DNA of 64,000 bases. Origin: Bolinopsis microptera (taxonomy: Eukaryota > Ctenophora > Tentaculata > Lobata > Bolinopsidae). The DNA lies in assembly GCF_026151205.1 (NCBI RefSeq), contig NC_087078.1, forward strand, positions 124,001 to 188,000. The letters run 5' to 3'. Position numbers and translations under genes: made by a program. Below the pieces are notes generated by a model. That model was not told where the DNA came from, ran no database searches, and was given only the letters and a program-made list of their open reading frames with translations. How positions within the stretch are numbered: position 1 is the first letter of the stretch; each line of letters starts with the position of its first letter. Of the stretch, positions 11,957 to 22,255 are shown in pieces.

Positions 11957-12325
11957 TTGGAAGCAACATGTCCAATTTTCCTCTTCAGGATATATATAAT
12001 ATGCCATGTCATAAAGAAGCTTATCAATAATCTACATTATCATGATACTCGATTCATGTTTATCGATGACCCTGATCAAGTTGAAGATTCCAAGTATGTG
12101 TTAAATTGGAGCATTATATTAGAGCTCGCCGAGAAGAATGAAGAGTTCCGCGACTCTGTGTCGCTTACTAGTACTACCCTGCAACATGCAGATAGACAAA
12201 ACCCATCCTGCGCAAGTGAACTTATCGCAACTTGGGAACTCGTATCTGCAGCTGGATATGTTAGCCTTGGGGCGTACCTGAAGGCTGCTTTTCTATATAG
12301 TGTAATATGTAGGCTGCAGTTTTAG
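11957..12325 (+). CDS. Unrecognised 122-residue frame in the G-tract element
   Basis: Open frame just inside the left end of the candidate transposon. The part after about residue 28 is rich in acidic residues and mixed in composition, without signal peptide, membrane segment or known motif. It could be an exon or a decayed fragment of the element's protein. No function can be given. Confidence 0.3.
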   Translation: MEATCPIFLFRIYIICHVIKKLINNLHYHDTRFMFIDDPDQVEDSKYVLNWSIILELAEKNEEFRDSVSLTSTTLQHADRQNPSCASELIATWELVSAAGYVSLGAYLKAAFLYSVICRLQF

Positions 12326-13252
12326 AGTAGTTTTAGCAGTTGTGTAGATTGTAATTTAGTGATTAATATGACCGTTAGTAATGAGTGTAGATTAGGTAGT
12401 TAAGTGACCACGTGGTATCACGTGGCGCGTGTCGATAACGCATTTCTGGACACGTTAGGATTAGTTCTGGAAAAGCTTTTTAGGTGACGTGTTTAACTTT
12501 CAGTCAAAGTGTTAACCGCTGATCTGGAACGACCCGGCGTGGCCCGTATTGCCACAGTTTATAGTTGTTAATTGTTGTTAATTACCCGTATATTCCATCT
12601 TCGAACGTTATTAATCGATTCAACTGTTTCCCTTGTTCAACACTAGCGTAGGAACGAATTATACCACATTATACCGTTCAAATTAAAGTTGCCTCACCTA
12701 TTTCCGTGTGGGGTAAATTAGTAAGCTTTCGATACTCGAAGATCGTGTTTCAGTCAATTCAGAGTAAGTGCAAGTTCTAAGAGTTTAGTGTTTCTACTAG
12801 CGTTCGTAACGAGTTTATATTTCCCATTTGATTCATATTCTCGATATTAACACCTTTAGTATCCCTTTCTGTTAATTCCGTGTACGGTACTAGAATATCG
12901 TATTTGTTATATTAACGTAGAGTTCAATACTTAGATATTGTGAGTTATTGCGGTTGTCAGTCGCTAAGAACGACTGAGTGAGTAGTGTATATTGTGAGTA
13001 CACCTTTGTGAGCAGGCACTGTAGACCATCGGTACGCTTCGGGAGGACTGGTCTGGTGCCCATCTTATTTTACACTAGCTTGCCTCTTTCTATGACAAAA
13101 CTCTGTCTGTATACGAAAGGGCCGAGTATACCTGGACTACATACACGTTTTTCGTCCTGTGGGCCGAGCACAGTAAGAACTTCAACTCGGCAGAGAACCT
13201 CATTACGAAACAGAGCTTTAACGACTTATTAACAACAGCAAATGGTCTTATC
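12326..13252. other. Interior of the G-tract element without clear genes
   Basis: Between the left ORF and the broken ORF. Contains GTGACCACGTGGTATCACGTGG (E-box pair near 12401-12425) and a short open frame at 12978-13232 without recognisable domains. Possibly a promoter or internal non-coding part of the element. Confidence 0.35.
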
Positions 13253-14301
13253 TTGTACTTTGTGCAATCGATAAAATACCCACTAGCACCGATTGTGCCT
13301 TGGTTCGCAACTAGCGATCATAACGAACAACTGTTCGCTAAACTACGTACCGGTGTTCACTGTGGTCGTCAGACCCAACTTGATCCCAAGAGAATAACTG
13401 TATCAATGGGAAAGTTTAATAAGCTATTGGAAACAGAAAAAATCCTCGGTTTAAATGGAGACCTGGACGATTCACTGAAGTTAACCACTGGCCACTGCCC
13501 ATACCCGGAGAAAAACATTATTCCCAAAGCGATGGAATAAGCACCAAGATAAAGGTGAAATCGTGGAGCAGGGAAGCACAATTAAGATGAATAAGCTTCT
13601 AGACAGCATGAAAAGGGGTTCAAAATCGGGTGAGTTGCTGTTCTCCTCATCTTCTGGGTACAAAAAGTCCTACTTGAATAGTGACAGTGAATTAATTCGT
13701 GCGAAGGCCAACCGTGTTGCATTGCAGTTTTCCGAACTGTACCCTGGTGATGATGAAAGAGAAGAGGAATCAGATAATGAGTCAGATTTCGTCGCACCAG
13801 ATAGTGAAAGTGAAGACAAGGATCTTCATGACTTAGTTACTATAAAAAACAAGAAAATGAACAAAAACACCGCTATTACGAAGTTCTGTAATTTTGGTAA
13901 GACGATATTTGGAAATAAAAGTCGGAGATCGAAATTTTTTGGTACCGGCTGTTTCGAGGGTTCTGTGCCAATTACCATACCAACCGGGCTGCAAAAATTC
14001 TTTTAAGCCCTGTCAACGTCGAACAATTCGAAAGGGCGACTCATTAAGTGCTACCTTTGTTCCAAAAAAGGCTAAACGTCCCCTTCGTTGCCTCGGTACC
14101 ATCTTATCAATGAGTGTCTCTGCTTCAAAAAAGGGCAACTGCAGATCTAGACGAATTCCTGCCGCATCAATTTGTCCCTATCATGATGACAGTGCTCAAT
14201 TTTGGGTCAAAACTGCCGAAGGCAGAGTATTGAACTGTAAACGAATTGTTCTATCTAATCCTAGGAAAAGATCAGCTTTTTTGTTGTCCGATTCAGACTG
14301 A
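13253..14301 (+). pseudogene. Frameshifted unrecognised ORF of the G-tract element
   Basis: Three overlapping frames run end to end: 13253-13540, 13563-14006 and 13894-14301. Compositional continuity across the joins (the 13563 frame is open back into the end of the first) suggests one protein broken by small indels. The middle part has an acidic stretch (GDDEREEESDNESD). The last part is Lys/Arg-rich with two CxxH-like spacings and ends in SDSD. The acidic-then-basic layout would suit a nuclear or DNA-binding protein, but no family is recognised. Confidence 0.4.
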
Positions 14302-14939
14302 TGACGATGTATTTCATGAAGTGCTAAAGTTGAATAAGTTCATCTACTGTGTAATTACTATATAATCGACTAGCATAATGATTTGGCTAAAATATAAATC
14401 TTGATATGATATAAGAACGGGAACGAAGTATTTAATTTTAATACCCGTGTTATTATTATTTTATTATTGATTGTTATTTTACTATTGATACGATCTGATA
14501 CTCCTAAATTGCCCTTTGAATTATTATTATTGATAACTATAAGTCACCAACTGTTATCTGGTTTAAATCCCGTGGCCGCAAAATTTGTTCTTCATTACAT
14601 TCGAACTTAATAAATGTAATCCCTAACTCACTCTGGAATCCACTCAAGTGATATTCTGGAAGGTCTGCCTAACCACGGAAGATTCTATTCTAAGTTTTCT
14701 CTTTCGAATCTCTAATTGTAAATGTAAAATAATAACATATACTTGTAGTTAGTTAACTTAAGGTAGGGTCTAAGTGATGCAGGCGTCCGTCCTTTTCGCT
14801 CTAAGAAGTGCCGGAAAAAACATGACCATTAATGTCAGTAGATGAAATTTTGACAAAACTGACATTGTCATTAATGGTCATTAATGGTCATTAATGGTCA
14901 TTAATGGTCGTTGCAACCCCCCCCCCCCCCCCCCCCCCC

Positions 14940-16110
14940 ATTTCCGAGATCCTCGACACTGCTCCAACTAAATCGTTCGCCCAAATTTTAAGAAACTTCT
15001 TGTGAAAAGGCCCTGAGGGTATGACAGTAACCTTGATCGGTGTATTTTTGGACGCTGATTCCGAATCACCCCCATGACGTAGGGTAAAAATGCTTCCCTG
15101 GAAAATTATGGGCAAAAAAACCCTTGATAATGATATCATTTCCTTTTGTTTGGGAAAGGGAGACACTGGCAGCGGTCCACTCTACCCAGGCCATGATCGA
15201 AATGTATTAATATTTTAATTGTTAAAAGGTGAAATTAGGCCAACCTGCAAGTTGCTTAGTTCAAGTTGCAGTGTCTTCTGGTAGTGGTCGGGTTTACCTG
15301 GGGACCCCAGGCTATTATGACAGGCTGAGCGCCGCCCAGTAATGGTCGGGTCTACTCTGTGACTGTACTCACATATTAACGTGACAAGTCAACTATCGGT
15401 TTGTAACGAGTCAGCCAGATTAGTTTGTCAGATTAGTTTGTTGAAAATAAAGCTGCTAAGTCAAAGTTCTAACAGTAACAGTAACCTGAACCAGTAGTCG
15501 TAGTCAATATTCAGTCGTCAGTACTAGTAGTCAGGGTCATTTTGACCCGTAGTCACTAGTCATTTTGTAAATTAATCGTTATTCATATATTATTTGACCA
15601 AAACCCATAATCATCACTACCCATTATTATGGGTTTTTTGTTCAAGGAGCAGGCTTGCAACATAGGTCCGGGAGTTCTAAACGTTTAGGGAGGGCGCTCG
15701 GTTGTGGTACTGCTGTACTGCCACTTGTATACACTCAACTAGGTCATAGGAAGTCTGAGAGTCCGAAAATCTCCAAAAAGAGATGTCATCAGAGTGTGAG
15801 CCACCGCCTGATCACTAACCTGTGGATAAAGTTCGCCTACTCTATAATTTATGGCAGGTAGTACATAGTATCTTTTGTGTGTTGTTGTGATCCTGAGTAT
15901 CCATTCACCAGAGTACCAATTAACGACTTTTGGTGTAGATGGTTATAAAGGGTCAAGGGTGGTGGGTAGTAGGAGGGTCATCAAATCAGAAAAGGCAGAC
16001 CTGAGGTCCTGAGTTGATAGCACGTGTACTTGTAACGGTTTCCTCAATCTGGTATACGTTGTCTCAGTCTGACTAATGTTTCCTGCTAAAATGATCACGT
16101 GTCCGATGTT
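14940..16110. other. Intergenic, no gene recognised
   Basis: Includes the short palindrome CCTGGGGACCCCAGG (near 15297) and a low-complexity CAGTAGTCGTAGTCA-type stretch at 15470-15560. Short frames at 14891-15166 (-) and 15655-15861 (+) have no recognisable domain. Confidence 0.5.
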
Positions 16111-16114
16111 GGGG

Positions 16115-16545
16115 ATTGATCCAGTAGCGGTCTTGTTGTACTCTTTAACACAATAACACAATCGAGCCAAGACTTTCGAGGTCTGCCTTTGGATATTTTT
16201 CCATGTTTCGGTTTCCACTTCAGCAATTTATTGGACAGCTGTTCTTGAGGCATTCTTGTCACGTGTCCAAAACACCGCAGTCTGTTGTTAGAGATGAAGG
16301 TTGCAATATTTGTGATAGCAGCACGCAGTAGAACTGTTTCATTGCTTATTTTCGTGAACCAGTTATTCCTTAGAATCCTCTTAGAATCCGGTGCACATGG
16401 CTGGATGTCTCGCTTACGTAAGGCAATACTGTTAATACAGATTCTCTGTTGATTCAGGATTCTGATCTTTGTCTCTGTAAGGATGCCTTGCCAATCCTAC
16501 TATCCAGATCTTTATCCAGGGTCCCAATAGCAGATATGAGACAAT
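16115..16545 (-). pseudogene. LINE reverse-transcriptase C-terminal relic (RTE-like)
   Basis: Read on the minus strand, an open frame encodes RLRCFGHVTRMPQ, then KLLKWKPKHGK, then KGRPRKSWLD. The LINE at 29-33 kb carries the same blocks (RLRWYGHVVRMP, LLNWKPNYGK, RGRPRKNW) in the same order and spacing. Just upstream, in another frame, LDKDLDSRIGKAS matches INRDLDVRIQKAN of that element, followed by a deletion of the intervening part. So this is the decayed 3' end of a related, diverged element. It has no endonuclease or catalytic RT core. Confidence 0.75.
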
Positions 16546-16589
16546 GGGAACAATACAAAGCTAAGAATTATAAAGATGTGACTATCAAT

Positions 16590-16700
16590 AACCAATAACC
16601 ATTAACCTTGACGGATGTTACTCGTCTAAATTTCTTCGAAGTAGCGCGCACCGGGCCAAATCATTAACAATGGTCTACCATTAACCATGCCTCAAGATAA
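16590..16700. repeat. Dispersed repeat, copy 1
   Basis: The segment containing AAATTTCTTCGAAGTAGCGC then GCACCGGG and ATTAACAATGG recurs with about 80-85% identity at 38990-39090. Same orientation; unclassified. Confidence 0.6.
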
Positions 16701-17480
16701 TATTAATGTTAATGATTTAGGGTCTAAATCAAAATGTCCAAGTGTGCTTTAAATTAAACTGTAAAAACAGTAATAAATATAATGTATAAGGAATAAAAAC
16801 CTTGACTGAAATAGTTCACGGCTTACGAATTTTAATAAGTTTCGATTAATTCAATGACATGCTGTAAAAATCTTTTTGGGTTGTTTTCAGGTAATGTTTT
16901 GGGATAAGGGTGGTGGTTACAGGTTAGTGTCCAATTAGCTGATGTTTATTGAATCTTTATTGCCGAGTACAGCTGCCTTCAGGTAGTTCTAGGCTATCCA
17001 CTCCGATAATCGTAACCGATAATTATCTCCGATAATTCGTTAAAAACAGTTATCTGTTTGTCTAGATAAAACATATTTTTATCGGTATAAAAATTTATTA
17101 GAAATTACCGAAAATACTGCTGCAATACCATAAAATGTTAAAAAAATATTAGTGTTTTTGCCTCTCTCTGTTCCCAAGTAGGTAATCCAAGAAACAGTCC
17201 CAAACGTCTTCTAGTATGAATATATATATGATGGAAGAGGTAGTTTACTTGCATGTGAGCTTAAGAGGTTTATTTACATTTGTATACCTATGGAACTGTA
17301 GAACTGTATGAACTGCATAGAAATCCAGAGAAGGTTATTGACATTGTTCTCTTGAGGGTGCTGGCGTTTTACCTTACAACCATTCTGGAGCCGGGAACGA
17401 GCATGCTACTGTTAGTGTTAACAAGAGTCAAAAATACCGGCAGGGCACTCAATTGAATTCCGTAAGTCATGTTCTGGGCG
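16701..17480. other. AT-rich sequence, no gene
   Basis: Contains a cluster of CGATAAT-type short repeats at 17000-17110. No coding or RNA feature seen. Confidence 0.5.
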
Positions 17481-17544
17481 TGAAACATTGTCTTATTCAG
17501 GAGAAGGAATCTGTTCATGCTCCAAGTTATCCTCAGGATAAGGA

Positions 17545-17715
17545 AACGGTTCACTGAATCATGCTCTACTCATGTTTTGAGGAGAATTGGTATTTGGTGC
17601 ACTACTGTTCTCAGGAGAAGGACCCAATTGGTCTACTGTTTGAAGAGAACTGGTGCACTACTGTTCTCAGGAGAAGGAAACCGGTGGTCTACTGTTTTGA
17701 AGAGAACTATAGTGC
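17545..17715. repeat. Short tandem repeat, about 2.5 copies of a 62-66-bp unit
   Basis: Successive copies share TTGAGGAGAATTGGT / TTGAAGAGAACTGGT and GCACTACTGTTCTCAGGAGA. The open frames across it are repeat by-products. Confidence 0.6.
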
Positions 17716-17976
17716 GTCACTGTGCGTCATTCAATATTTGATATTATTTGAGGACGCAGTACGCACCACGCACCATTACTATTAGCAAACTCTCAACTTT
17801 CATTTACATTATTAACTTATACCCGTCTTTGGATTTTCATTTAACGGGTGATACTGATTAACTGATACTCGTAAAATATTTGCGATTTGTTCCAAATATT
17901 CGACCCGCGTCGATCTTGTATCACGTGGTGACCCCCACGGTCGCTTCACTATAGTGTCTTCGACGCTACAGGGGGA

Positions 17977-18016
17977 GCCGCGCACTTCGTGCGCGGCGGG
18001 TCATACAACGTATGAC
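17977..18016. other. Two adjacent GC-rich hairpins
   Basis: GCCGCGCAC-TTC-GTGCGCGGC (17977-17997) is a perfect 9-bp stem with a 3-nt loop. It is followed at once by GTCATAC-AAC-GTATGAC (18000-18016). Similar GC-rich hairpins occur in the block at 44.7-45.3 kb. Confidence 0.7.
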
Positions 18017-18019
18017 AAC

Positions 18020-18870
18020 GTCGATCAAGTCCAACTCGGCGCGCGTCTTGGCAGGTTATTATAAATAAACCTATTAGATTTTGTTGACATACGTTGCATG
18101 CCACTTTTCGCGCGCGAATATTTACGGACAATTTAGTTGCCTTCTCACTTCTGTTCTGGGGGTCCTTTCCGAAAAATGGTACTTAAGTAAAAAGTTAAGC
18201 AAAAAGTATTTTCGAAATGAGACTTAAAGTTAAGTGCAAAAACTTAAGTCATATTTCGCACTTAAGTTTTTTTACTTATAAAGTCGAGAAATTTACGTTT
18301 CTCTTTGCTTTCGTTGAGAGTTTGACTTGCGCAACGTGCTGAGCAGTGAGCTTCGATCTTTCATCTTATACGTCATTTTTAGTCCACAATTATGAATTGA
18401 TCTTATCTGTTATCGGTTTTCGAGGATGTATGTAATGGCTACGTTCTTCGGACAAATGTTTTGTTATTCTCAAAATCTAGTTTTCTGTTCTGTAAGTTAA
18501 TTACTTACTCTTAGTAAAAAAAAGACTCCATACTATTTCTGCTATAGTGAGTAAATTTAAATACTAATAGCCAATAGGTTAGGCAGACTAGTCCTGTTTT
18601 TAATATTTTTACATTCTTCATTATTTGGGGTAATTTTTTATTGTTTCCAAACCACGAATGACGAATGTAATCACTTTGTTTATTCTATGTTTATTCTGGC
18701 CCATTCATATTATTGTATAAAAGTAAACATTTTGATACAAAACACTGTAATATCTAGCAATAACTCAGAAAGGATACGAAAGGATACACAATTAGATAAT
18801 AATAATACTTAAGTTAGTGGGTGAAATTATCTGCAAGTCATAATTGCTAGCCTAATATATTTGTACAAAT
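18020..18870. other. No gene recognised
   Basis: Includes self-complementary ACTTAAG-rich sequence at 18178-18290. Otherwise AT-rich without features. Confidence 0.5.
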
Positions 18871-18959
18871 GTCGCCTCAGTGGCGTAATTGGTTAGTACA
18901 ATTGGTTAGCCTTGGCCCTTTAACCCGGAGGTAGCGAGTTCGAAACCCGGCTGGGTCGA
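18871..18959 (+). repeat. tRNA-derived SINE head or tRNA pseudogene
   Basis: A-box-like TGGCGTAATTGG and B-box-like GAGTTCGAAACCC lie at tRNA-like spacing, with GGCCCTTTAACCCGGAGG resembling a Lys-type anticodon region. AATTGGTTAG is duplicated in the D-loop, and the acceptor ends do not pair, so it is unlikely to be a functional tRNA. The unrelated AT-rich 3' part (18960-19070) suits a SINE tail. Confidence 0.5.
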
Positions 18960-19067
18960 AATTTCAAAAATCGTCAAATAGTTCACGCATTAATAAAGGC
19001 TTTGTATACATGTTTCTGAAAAATAGAACTAGTCACCCACCAACGTTATTACACAGTAATATAAAAT

Positions 19068-20460
19068 TTAATGCCGTATAATACGAGCAAAGCTACTCAG
19101 TTTATCTAACAAAGGTAACATGTGAGGTTTATCGTCTAATGTTTCACCCTTATCTGGGATTATAACAACAGAGCAGTAAACACGTGCTCTGGATAACGCT
19201 AAGTAAAGTGTAGACAGGTTATCCACACTGTACCCCACTCTGTGCAGTACTATTACAGGGCCATAGCGAAAAATATCCCCCACTTGAACCACTGCAATTC
19301 CTCAATCTTCCTTCAGTGTTAACCACATCTCATATTCACCACTGTTCTTACACTAGTGCCATTCACTACTAGTGACATAAGTCTGTACTATACCTATATC
19401 AGAATAATTTAATTCATGCTAGCAAGTACACAATCTATTTAATTTCATTATTAAATACCTGCATAATACTAGTAACATTGAAATCATTAAACACATGGTA
19501 TTACAGGTAATGGTACCGTGTATAAAGTGTCTGGTAATGTGTAGGTAAAAACTACCTCCAAAATATTCTGATTCAAAAGTGCATAATTTAACAAATGGAT
19601 TTCTATTACAGACAAAATATTCGAATAAATCTACTGTAGTTCTAAGTTCATAGGATAAAGTAGTACTCTGTATGAGGGCTATATATCAGTAAAAAACATA
19701 GCTTGATTGAAAATTGTATCTGTGTTTTAATATCCACCAGCCTGAATCATTACATCCTCATGCTATCCACACATTTTATCTGCTGATAATTCTAAAGAAC
19801 TTGTTACTCAGTTCACTCCACATTTCAGCTGTGGTTTTCCAATCAATTACTGTCTGTATATCATCTACAAACAAAATGATAAACACTCAGTACATGAGTC
19901 TATCGTTAAATATGTAGTATTTGTTGAATACCTGTTATCTCCACAATAATCACACTGCACAAATCTCTGTAATCAGATCAGCTCGTTGTGCGGCGAGTTG
20001 GGATTACCATTATCACTAGTGCATATTCATTTGTAGTCAATTACTTGCTTTATTCAATTGCATCTTGATAATGCTGCGAAATTGGTACCCTTTTCCTTGT
20101 AAACTTTTTAAAATTCAACTACTTTATTGTTTTATCAGATTGATTTAGTTGTATTATCTTTACCACACAAATATGACAGTCTTTCCCGCCCCTGGCGGGT
20201 CCGTTGATCCACAACAGATTCTCATTTGAAAATTAACACATCATTTTGTTGTGTGGTTAATTTCCAACCCCATACATATCTGCTTATGGACCTCAGGGCT
20301 TTTACAACCCCGGTATTTTGTCCACGTTTTTTACCTTTTTTCGGCTCAAAAGTTGATGCGACCTCTAAAGTTGTTGTTGACATCCACAATCCATTGTCCT
20401 AAACCTGCCACTTGGATTTATCACACCGTGTCTCTTTCTGTGGCCCATATGGCTCAGTAA
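19068..20460 (-). pseudogene. P-loop helicase-like relic
   Basis: Minus strand. Near 20235-20190 the frame reads KLTTQQNDVL, a gap, then NENLLWINGPARGGKD, which looks like a Q-motif followed by a Walker A loop with degraded residues (GPARGGKD for the usual GxxGxGKT). About 900 bp downstream, 19068-19292 encodes TLYLALSRARVYCSVVII, which resembles motif VI of UvrD/Pif1-like SF1 helicases. Stops and shifts lie between, and no full ORF exists. It may instead be exons of a large NTPase gene with the middle in introns, but the damaged Walker A argues for decay. Confidence 0.4.
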
Positions 20461-22255
20461 AATGTTCCTTGCTTTCTCATGAGATCTTGATTGTATCCAG
20501 ATTTGGTATTCTGTACTCGATACAGTTCTTCAGAAGCTCTTCCTAAAGATGATAAGGCCTGACCTGAGTTACATTTTCTTGCCCCACCAAAGCAGCAAAA
20601 AAAGTAGAACGTCCCATATCTGTGTCAGTGTTTTTATTTCAGCCCGCGCAGACACAGCAACTTACTTAAACGAGAAAAATAGTTTTGTTCAGAATAAGTC
20701 TGCTCCGATTAACATGTCGGCCAAGTTGTTTGGTGACAATTTCGGGAAATCGTCCTCTTCAAATATGATTGTGACCGATCCCATCACTTAACCGGAATTC
20801 GGTCATCTCACTAAGTTGAAACTCCTCTTTAAACCGTTTACTAAAAATTAGGATAGGCAGTAAACTGAGAATTGTGCATCCTTATCCGTACACATGAATC
20901 AAGTTCCCCTATCTTGTTTCTTTTGTTTGACTGAATTTTGAATGTTCCATTCAGAGGCTCTCAACTGCTGGTTCTCTGTTCCCCCAGGTTGCCCGTCCTC
21001 GCCAATATTCTCATGTTCTTTATCGCTAACAAGGAATCTGTCCGCACAAATGATGAGAAAGTACACATTCCCCCTCCAGTTTTCCTGCATTTTTGCCTTT
21101 GCATTTGGGGACATTCTATTCGGAATGTGACTTTTCATTACTACACCACGTTCCGAAATTGATGATGCGTGTATATTGTCGCTGTGGCGAACAAATAAGT
21201 TTCCAATCTACCTCTTCCAACAGCCCTATACACTTAAACTTTCAGTCACGTCGTCTGAGCTGTGTTTGTTTCTTACCGCTGGGGACCAGGTTGATTTTTC
21301 GGGCTATTTGCTAGTTAGGTATGTTTGGTGCTCTAGGAAGCATTGTCGGTGTTTTCTGCCGTTGCGCAAATATCTTCGAATATCTGTTTGCCATTTGTCC
21401 AAATATTTTTCCATTGCTGATCAGTTGATATATCTGAAATGAAAAGAGTATATAATGCGGGAGTGTATGCGGATTCCAGGATTGATATAATAGTTCTTAT
21501 CTTAAGCTTCAACAGTATAAACATCATTATAAAATTTCAACTAACAAATTATTTAAATTGTCGTTTTTTAGTACTTTTGAAATGGTGTGTCGAAGTTTGT
21601 TCCCGTGACAGGAATTCCATATTGTCCTATAAGCATTAGTAAAAATTGCTCGATCGATTCTAGGTAAATTATATACGCTGAGCAGTCTGTAAATAATAAG
21701 TACTGCCTAAAGTTAAGTACTTTTTTGAAATTAGGAGTAGATGTTGTTTTTCTCCTGATTATTAAAATTATCAAGCTGTGTATTCCAAAAATGTATATAA
21801 TCTGTCTCATGTATGATGCTCCTGCAATTGCTATTAAGTTGTTTGTAATATTTTTCCCCCAACAATGTTGGCATGCAGGTCGTTATTTCATTTTTTTTCA
21901 GGACTTACCTAGAAATAAGCGCTTTCTGATCTGAAATTTCTTAGTCCGGATAAAACTTATTAATCATATTTATCATTGGCCTCACGATATTCGATTGCCA
22001 GTGTCCACCCTTAACCAATCATACAAATTACATAAAAACAAAATATTTTTAATTTGGTACTGGTGTTGAGCGAGAGGACTGTTAAAATTCGTAATTAATT
22101 GAGTTAGTGAGTTTGGATTTGATCCTCTTTTGTAAATCCTGAAATACTCCATGTACTTTTTCTTATTCCTTTACTTCAATATCATGGCAGCTGTAATTTA
22201 TGATAATATAAAATTAGCTGTAACGTTATCAAAGAGTATTGCTGGGCAATGGGGA
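20461..22255. other. No gene recognised
   Basis: Many 60-90-residue open frames on both strands (for example 20899-21138 minus, 21176-21442 plus) but none with a motif I recognise. Composition is ordinary AT-rich. Confidence 0.45.

Larger units (their letters stand above)
11808..14939. mobile_element. Candidate transposon with G-tract inverted ends
   Basis: The left end is a run of about 55 G (broken by single T, C and A) then GTTGCAACGACCATTAATG; the right end is the complement, CATTAATGGTCGTTGCAAC then about 22 C. Just inside each end, in the same orientation, is a 55-bp segment (TCAGTAGATG...CAAAACTGACATTGTC) flanked by inverted ATTAATGGT. The left flank ATTTTCC and right flank ATTTCC could be a short target duplication. 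Several broken frames lie inside. I cannot assign a superfamily. Confidence 0.55.
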
